Assembly: GCA_019747165.1 (NCBI GenBank)
Contig: JAIERC010000492.1
Location: forward strand, 1 to 18,072
Length of the DNA: 18,072 bases
From: Sphingomonas sp.
GTDB lineage: Bacteria; Pseudomonadota; Alphaproteobacteria; Sphingomonadales; Sphingomonadaceae
Reading direction: 5' to 3'
A program made the position numbers and the translations under genes. Of the stretch, positions 14,811-18,072 are shown one piece after another. Under the pieces are notes generated by a model, which did not search any database, was not told the DNA's origin, and saw nothing but the letters and a program-made list of their open reading frames with translations. Each line of letters starts with the position of its first letter. Positions within the stretch are counted from its first letter, which is position 1.

Positions 14811-16856
14811 GTGAAATTGCCCTTTTTGGACGGTGATCAAGCTGTAACCTCGTTGATTCGGGATTTTGATTGGGGCCGCACGCCGCTCGGCCCGATTGGC
14901 CAATGGTCTTCACCGCTGCGGACCATTGTCGGGATGCTGTGCCGGGCGCCGAATCCCCTGGTGCTGCTTTGGGGGGCAGACGGCATCATGATCTATAACG
15001 ACGCCTATGCCGTCATCGCTGGCAAGCGTCATCCGGCAATGCTGGGCAGCAAGGTGCGCGAAGCATGGCCGGAAGCTGCCGATTTTAACGATGATATTAT
15101 GACCCAGGGATTGGCAGGGCGATCGCTTTCCTATCGCGATCTCGCCATGGATATTGCGCGTAATGGCGAGCGCGAAGAGGCCTGGTTTAACCTCGACTAT
15201 GCGCCGGTATGGGGCAACGACAATTGCCCCGCGGGCGTGATCGCTTTCGTCGCCGAAACGACGAGCCGGATCCAGGGTAATGCCGCGCTGCGCGAGACCG
15301 AAAATGCGCTGCGGATTGCGAATGATACGCTGGAGGCGCAGGTCCGCGCGCGCACTGCTGAGTTGCAGGCCAAAGAAGCGCGGTTACGGGCCGTGTTCGA
15401 AACCAGTTTTGGTTTCCAGGGGTTGCTTGATCTCGACGGTCGACTGCTCGATGCCAACGCGACCTCACTTACGGCAATCGCTTCTGCGTTGAAGGATGTT
15501 GCGGGTCGCTTCTTTTGGGCGACACCCTGGTTTGCCGACACGCCGGGAATGGACGCAACGATCCGTGAAGCGGTGGCGCTGGTGGCGCGCGGTGACGTGG
15601 TGCGGCAGGAGTTGTTCATCAATCTGCCCATTGGCGGCTGGCGCTGGTTTGATTTTGTCCTTCGACCAATTTTTTCGACGCAAGGTGACTTCATCGCGAT
15701 CGTTCCCGAAGCGATCGAGACATCCGAGCGCCGCGTTGCCGAAGAAGCGCTGCGGCAATCGCAAAAGCTGGAGGCGATGGGGCAGCTTACCGGTGGTGTC
15801 GCCCATGATTTCAACAATTTGCTGACTCCGATCATCGGCACGCTGGACCTGCTCAGCCGCCGCGAAATCGGCGGGGAGCGCGAACAACGGCTGATTGGCG
15901 GCGGGCTACAATCGGCTGAGCGCGCCAAGATGCTCGTGCAGCGCTTGCTCGCCTTTGCCAGGCGCCAGCCGCTTCAGCCGCAGCCCGTTGACGTGGCCGC
16001 ACTAATCGCTTCGATGCGCGATCTGATTGCCAGCACATCGGGGCCGCGCATCCGCATCGACATGGATATTGCAGCCCGGCTGCCGGCGGCCAACGCAGAG
16101 GTCAATCAGCTGGAAATGGCCTTGCTCAACCTCGCCGTAAACGCACGCGATGCAATGCCGGAGGGGGGTACGTTGACCATCGCCGCGGCAACGGCAGATG
16201 TCATCGAGCGCGCGATTCCCGGCCTGGCGGCGGGTCGCTATGTAAAAATTACCATCAGCGATACCGGGATCGGCATGGACGAGCATACCCGGCTGCATGC
16301 AATCGAACCGTTTTTCAGCACAAAGGGCATTGGCAAGGGCACCGGGTTAGGCCTTTCGATGGTGCATGGGCTTGCCTCTCAGCTTGGGGGCGCGCTCAAC
16401 ATTTCAAGCAAGCTTGGGCTTGGGACGAGCATCGAGCTGCTGTTACCGGCCACGGCAGCGTCGGTGGTGCCCATCGATCAACCGACCGATCCTGCTGACA
16501 TGGCCATTGGGGCGGGCACCGTTTTGCTTGTCGATGATGAAGAGCCTGTGCGTCAGACGACCGCTGAGATGCTGATCGAACTTGGCTATCAGGTGATCGA
16601 AGCCCATTCTGGCGAGGCAGCAATTGAGCTGATCGACCAGCATGCCATCGACATGATCGTCACTGATCATTTGATGGGCGGCATGACCGGGACGGCATTG
16701 ATCGAGCATGTTCGCCAAACCGCACCGGACCTGCCGATGCTGGTGATTTCCGGCTATGCGGATGCCGCGGGAATCGCTGCCGATGTGCCGCGGCTGACCA
16801 AGCCATTTCGCAGCGCTGAACTCGCCGCCATGCTGGCGATGATCCAGCAGCGCTGA
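14811..16856 (+). CDS. Soluble PAS-PAS hybrid histidine kinase with C-terminal receiver
   Basis: A 681-residue cytoplasmic hybrid sensor kinase without membrane helices. An N-terminal PAS-like domain (about 20-150) begins with the DWGRTPLGPIGQW motif of a common bacterial kinase subgroup. A coiled coil (about 155-190) and a second PAS-like domain (about 190-305) follow. The kinase core has phospho-acceptor H332 in GGVAHDFNNLL, N444 in NLAVNARDAM, D484 in DTGIGM, and GKGTGLGLSMV from 508. The receiver (about 570-680) has acidic residues D575 and D576, phospho-acceptor D619 in IVTDHLM, and a KPF motif near its end. GTG 14811 is the only reasonable start: an in-frame TAG lies at 14778 and no ATG intervenes, though no clear ribosome-binding site is seen. 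No separate response regulator is adjacent. The EcfG-type promoter suggests stress-linked expression. Confidence 0.92.
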   Translation: MKLPFLDGDQAVTSLIRDFDWGRTPLGPIGQWSSPLRTIVGMLCRAPNPLVLLWGADGIMIYNDAYAVIAGKRHPAMLGSKVREAWPEAADFNDDIMTQGLAGRSLSYRDLAMDIARNGEREEAWFNLDYAPVWGNDNCPAGVIAFVAETTSRIQGNAALRETENALRIANDTLEAQVRARTAELQAKEARLRAVFETSFGFQGLLDLDGRLLDANATSLTAIASALKDVAGRFFWATPWFADTPGMDATIREAVALVARGDVVRQELFINLPIGGWRWFDFVLRPIFSTQGDFIAIVPEAIETSERRVAEEALRQSQKLEAMGQLTGGVAHDFNNLLTPIIGTLDLLSRREIGGEREQRLIGGGLQSAERAKMLVQRLLAFARRQPLQPQPVDVAALIASMRDLIASTSGPRIRIDMDIAARLPAANAEVNQLEMALLNLAVNARDAMPEGGTLTIAAATADVIERAIPGLAAGRYVKITISDTGIGMDEHTRLHAIEPFFSTKGIGKGTGLGLSMVHGLASQLGGALNISSKLGLGTSIELLLPATAASVVPIDQPTDPADMAIGAGTVLLVDDEEPVRQTTAEMLIELGYQVIEAHSGEAAIELIDQHAIDMIVTDHLMGGMTGTALIEHVRQTAPDLPMLVISGYADAAGIAADVPRLTKPFRSAELAAMLAMIQQR

Positions 16857-16860
16857 CCGA

Positions 16861-16907
16861 CTTTGTCCGTGACGGCAATGCGGCAGCGGTGCGATTTTCG
16901 GACGAAG
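16861..16907 (+). terminator. Inverted repeat after the hybrid kinase gene
   Basis: CTTTGTCCG (16861-16869) pairs with CGGACGAAG (16899-16907) over nine positions with one G-U wobble and a 29-base loop, starting four bases after the kinase stop codon. The long loop and lack of a U-tract make termination uncertain. It spans the longest possible ccmC start (GTG 16889), supporting the later ATG. Confidence 0.35.
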
Positions 16908-16957
16908 CTTCACCCTACCGCATAACGACCAGTGGACTCGCCCGCAGTCTTGTCCTA

Positions 16958-17710
16958 ATGACCATCGCCGTGCCGTCGATTCATGCCCTTGCCAATCCCG
17001 CGCGCTTCCTGAAGCTGGCGCGACCCCTCACCCCGGCGTTGTTCTGGGCAGGGGTGTTGTTGATTGCCTTTGGCAGCTGGGGCGGCCTGACACAGACCCC
17101 GCCCGATTACCTGCAGGGCGAAACCGTGCGCATCCTGTACATCCATGTGCCGACCGCTTGGCTGGGCATGGCCGGGTGGAGCGGCATTGCCGTGTCGAGC
17201 CTGACTTATCTGATCTGGCGGCATCCGCTGGCCATGCTCGCTGCGCGCGCCATGGCGCTGCCCGGCGCGTTGTTTGCAGGCCTTTGCCTCGCGACCGGAT
17301 CGATCTGGGGCCGACCGACCTGGGGGACCTGGTGGGAATGGGATGGGCGGCTGACATCAATGCTGCTGCTGTTTTTCGTCTATTTGGGCTTTATGGGGCT
17401 TGCGCGGGCCGATGCCGATCGGGGCGGCGATGGCCGCATCCCAGCGCTCTACGGGGTTGCCGGTTCGGTGTTGCTGCCGATCATTCACTATTCAGTGGTG
17501 TGGTGGAATACGCTGCATCAGGGCCAGAGCATCGGCATCAACAAGCAGACGATCGATGGATCGCTAATCTGGCCGCTCTGGTACACGCTGGGAGGCTTTA
17601 CCTTGTTCTTCGCGGCAATCGTGCTGATGCGGATGCGCGCGGCGCTGGCGCTGACCAAGGCAGAAGCGCGGATGCGGCGAATGGCGAATAGCGGGGAAAT
17701 GTCCGCATGA
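16958..17710 (+). CDS. ccmC: Haem exporter/handling protein CcmC (cytochrome c maturation)
   Basis: CcmC is an inner-membrane protein with six helices that positions haem in the periplasm and passes it to CcmE. The 250-residue product has the tryptophan-rich haem-handling motif WGTWWEWD (122-129) followed by RLTSMLLLFFVYLG, and two conserved external histidines: H63 in YIHVPTAW and H177 in IIHYSVVWWNTLHQ. The frame is open to GTG 16889, but ATG 16958 gives the usual CcmC length and N-terminus (HALANPARFLKLARPLTP) and avoids an upstream hairpin; its ribosome-binding site is weak. The stop overlaps the ccmD ATG (ATGA), and ccmE follows likewise. ccmA and ccmB are not upstream, so they must be elsewhere. 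Confidence 0.94.
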   Translation: MTIAVPSIHALANPARFLKLARPLTPALFWAGVLLIAFGSWGGLTQTPPDYLQGETVRILYIHVPTAWLGMAGWSGIAVSSLTYLIWRHPLAMLAARAMALPGALFAGLCLATGSIWGRPTWGTWWEWDGRLTSMLLLFFVYLGFMGLARADADRGGDGRIPALYGVAGSVLLPIIHYSVVWWNTLHQGQSIGINKQTIDGSLIWPLWYTLGGFTLFFAAIVLMRMRAALALTKAEARMRRMANSGEMSA

Positions 17711-17820
17711 ATCCCTGGCCATTCGTGACAGCCGCTTATGCGATCACGCTAACCGCCACGGCGGTGATCTCACTTGTCAGTTGGTTGGCGATGCGCAACG
17801 CCGAAAAGGGCAGCAAATGA
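17707..17820 (+). CDS. ccmD: Haem exporter protein CcmD (37 residues)
   Basis: A 37-residue single-helix membrane protein: MNPWPFVTAAYAITLTATAV, then a continuing helix and a basic tail ending NAEKGSK. CcmD stabilises the complex of CcmC with holo-CcmE and helps release haem-loaded CcmE. Identification rests on size, the aromatic N-terminus ahead of one helix (about 8-30), and position exactly between ccmC and ccmE with four-base ATGA overlaps at both ends. It is short enough to be missed by automated length cut-offs. Confidence 0.88.
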   Translation: MNPWPFVTAAYAITLTATAVISLVSWLAMRNAEKGSK

Positions 17821-18072
17821 AGGCGAAGCATCATCGATTGACGTTGGGGCTGCTGGCGCTCGCCGCGATCGGCGGGGCGAGCGGGCTGGCGCTGTCAGCG
17901 TTAAAAGATCAAGCGGCATTTTTCTATGCGCCGGGCGATGTCGCCGCAAAGGGGCTGCCACTTGGCCGGGGCGTGCGGCTGGGCGGGATGGTTGAGGGCG
18001 GATCGATCAAAAAGCAGGCCGATGGCGTCACGATTCGCTTCCTGGTGACCGACGGCAAGGCGACCGTGCCGG
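17817..18072 (+). CDS. ccmE: Periplasmic haem chaperone CcmE (5' part, cut by window end)
   Basis: The first 85 codons of CcmE, which covalently binds haem supplied by CcmC and carries it to the CcmF/H ligase. The visible protein has a basic N-terminus (MKAKHHR), a membrane anchor (about 8-27), the conserved FFYAPGDV segment, and beta-barrel sequence with RLGGMVEGGSI and VTIRFLVTDG typical of the OB-fold. The haem-binding histidine lies past the end of the window and cannot be checked. The ATG overlaps the ccmD stop by four bases, so ccmC-ccmD-ccmE is one operon, presumably continuing into ccmF. Confidence 0.95.
   Translation, partial: MKAKHHRLTLGLLALAAIGGASGLALSALKDQAAFFYAPGDVAAKGLPLGRGVRLGGMVEGGSIKKQADGVTIRFLVTDGKATVP

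Noticed and set aside
16889..16957. GTG start for CcmC
   Set aside because: It overlaps an inverted repeat and adds 23 non-family residues; ATG 16958 fits the usual length.
1..18072. Search for CRISPR arrays, tRNA genes, insertion sequences and attachment sites
   Set aside because: No regularly spaced repeats, cloverleaf-type sequences, transposase or integrase genes were seen.

Overview
The window is about 18 kb of high-GC DNA from an alphaproteobacterium, most likely a sphingomonad (Sphingomonas/Sphingopyxis-like). This rests on overall protein style, short overlapping ATGA gene junctions, the ccmC-ccmD-ccmE order, and an alphaproteobacterial EcfG-type stress promoter. It is chromosomal-looking: no tRNA, rRNA, IS element, integrase or CRISPR array is visible.

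Layout. (1) 3-3911, plus strand: a BlaI-type repressor overlapping a BlaR1/M56-type membrane protease, then a strong hairpin, then a metallo-beta-lactamase-fold hydrolase overlapping a DUF4230 membrane-anchored protein. (2) 4054-5980: a minus-strand four-helix membrane protein with a C-terminal LytTR DNA-binding domain, divergent from a secreted alpha/beta hydrolase (COG4188-like). A 20-bp tandem direct repeat resembling a LytTR/AlgR site lies between them. (3) 6030-7885: an unrecognised polytopic membrane protein whose start region forms one arm of a perfect 11-bp inverted repeat, then nadA (quinolinate synthase). (4) 7984-11319: one 1111-residue polypeptide joining a GH18-like domain, a NodB/CE4 polysaccharide deacetylase and a processive GT2 glycosyltransferase. 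It looks like a one-protein machine for making, deacetylating and cutting a GlcNAc-type polymer. (5) 11320-11530: a convergent intergenic region with nested inverted repeats. (6) 11531-14619, minus strand: a marR-emrA-emrB multidrug efflux operon with a palindrome over its promoter and probably a leaderless marR transcript. (7) 14811-16856, plus strand: a soluble PAS-PAS hybrid histidine kinase preceded by a perfect GGAAC-N16-CGTT (EcfG) promoter match. (8) 16958-18072, plus strand: ccmC, the tiny ccmD, and the first part of ccmE (cytochrome c maturation), which runs off the window.

No cassette here clearly amounts to a wholly new system. The strongest candidates for attention are the trimodular GH18-CE4-GT2 protein, the EcfG-driven hybrid kinase, the LytTR/direct-repeat/hydrolase pair and the start-codon-occluding inverted repeat at 5982-6035. 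Several genes (MBL hydrolase, emrA, marR, ccmC, the LytTR gene) were trimmed to internal starts that fit domain boundaries, short overlaps or DNA signals better than the longest open frame.
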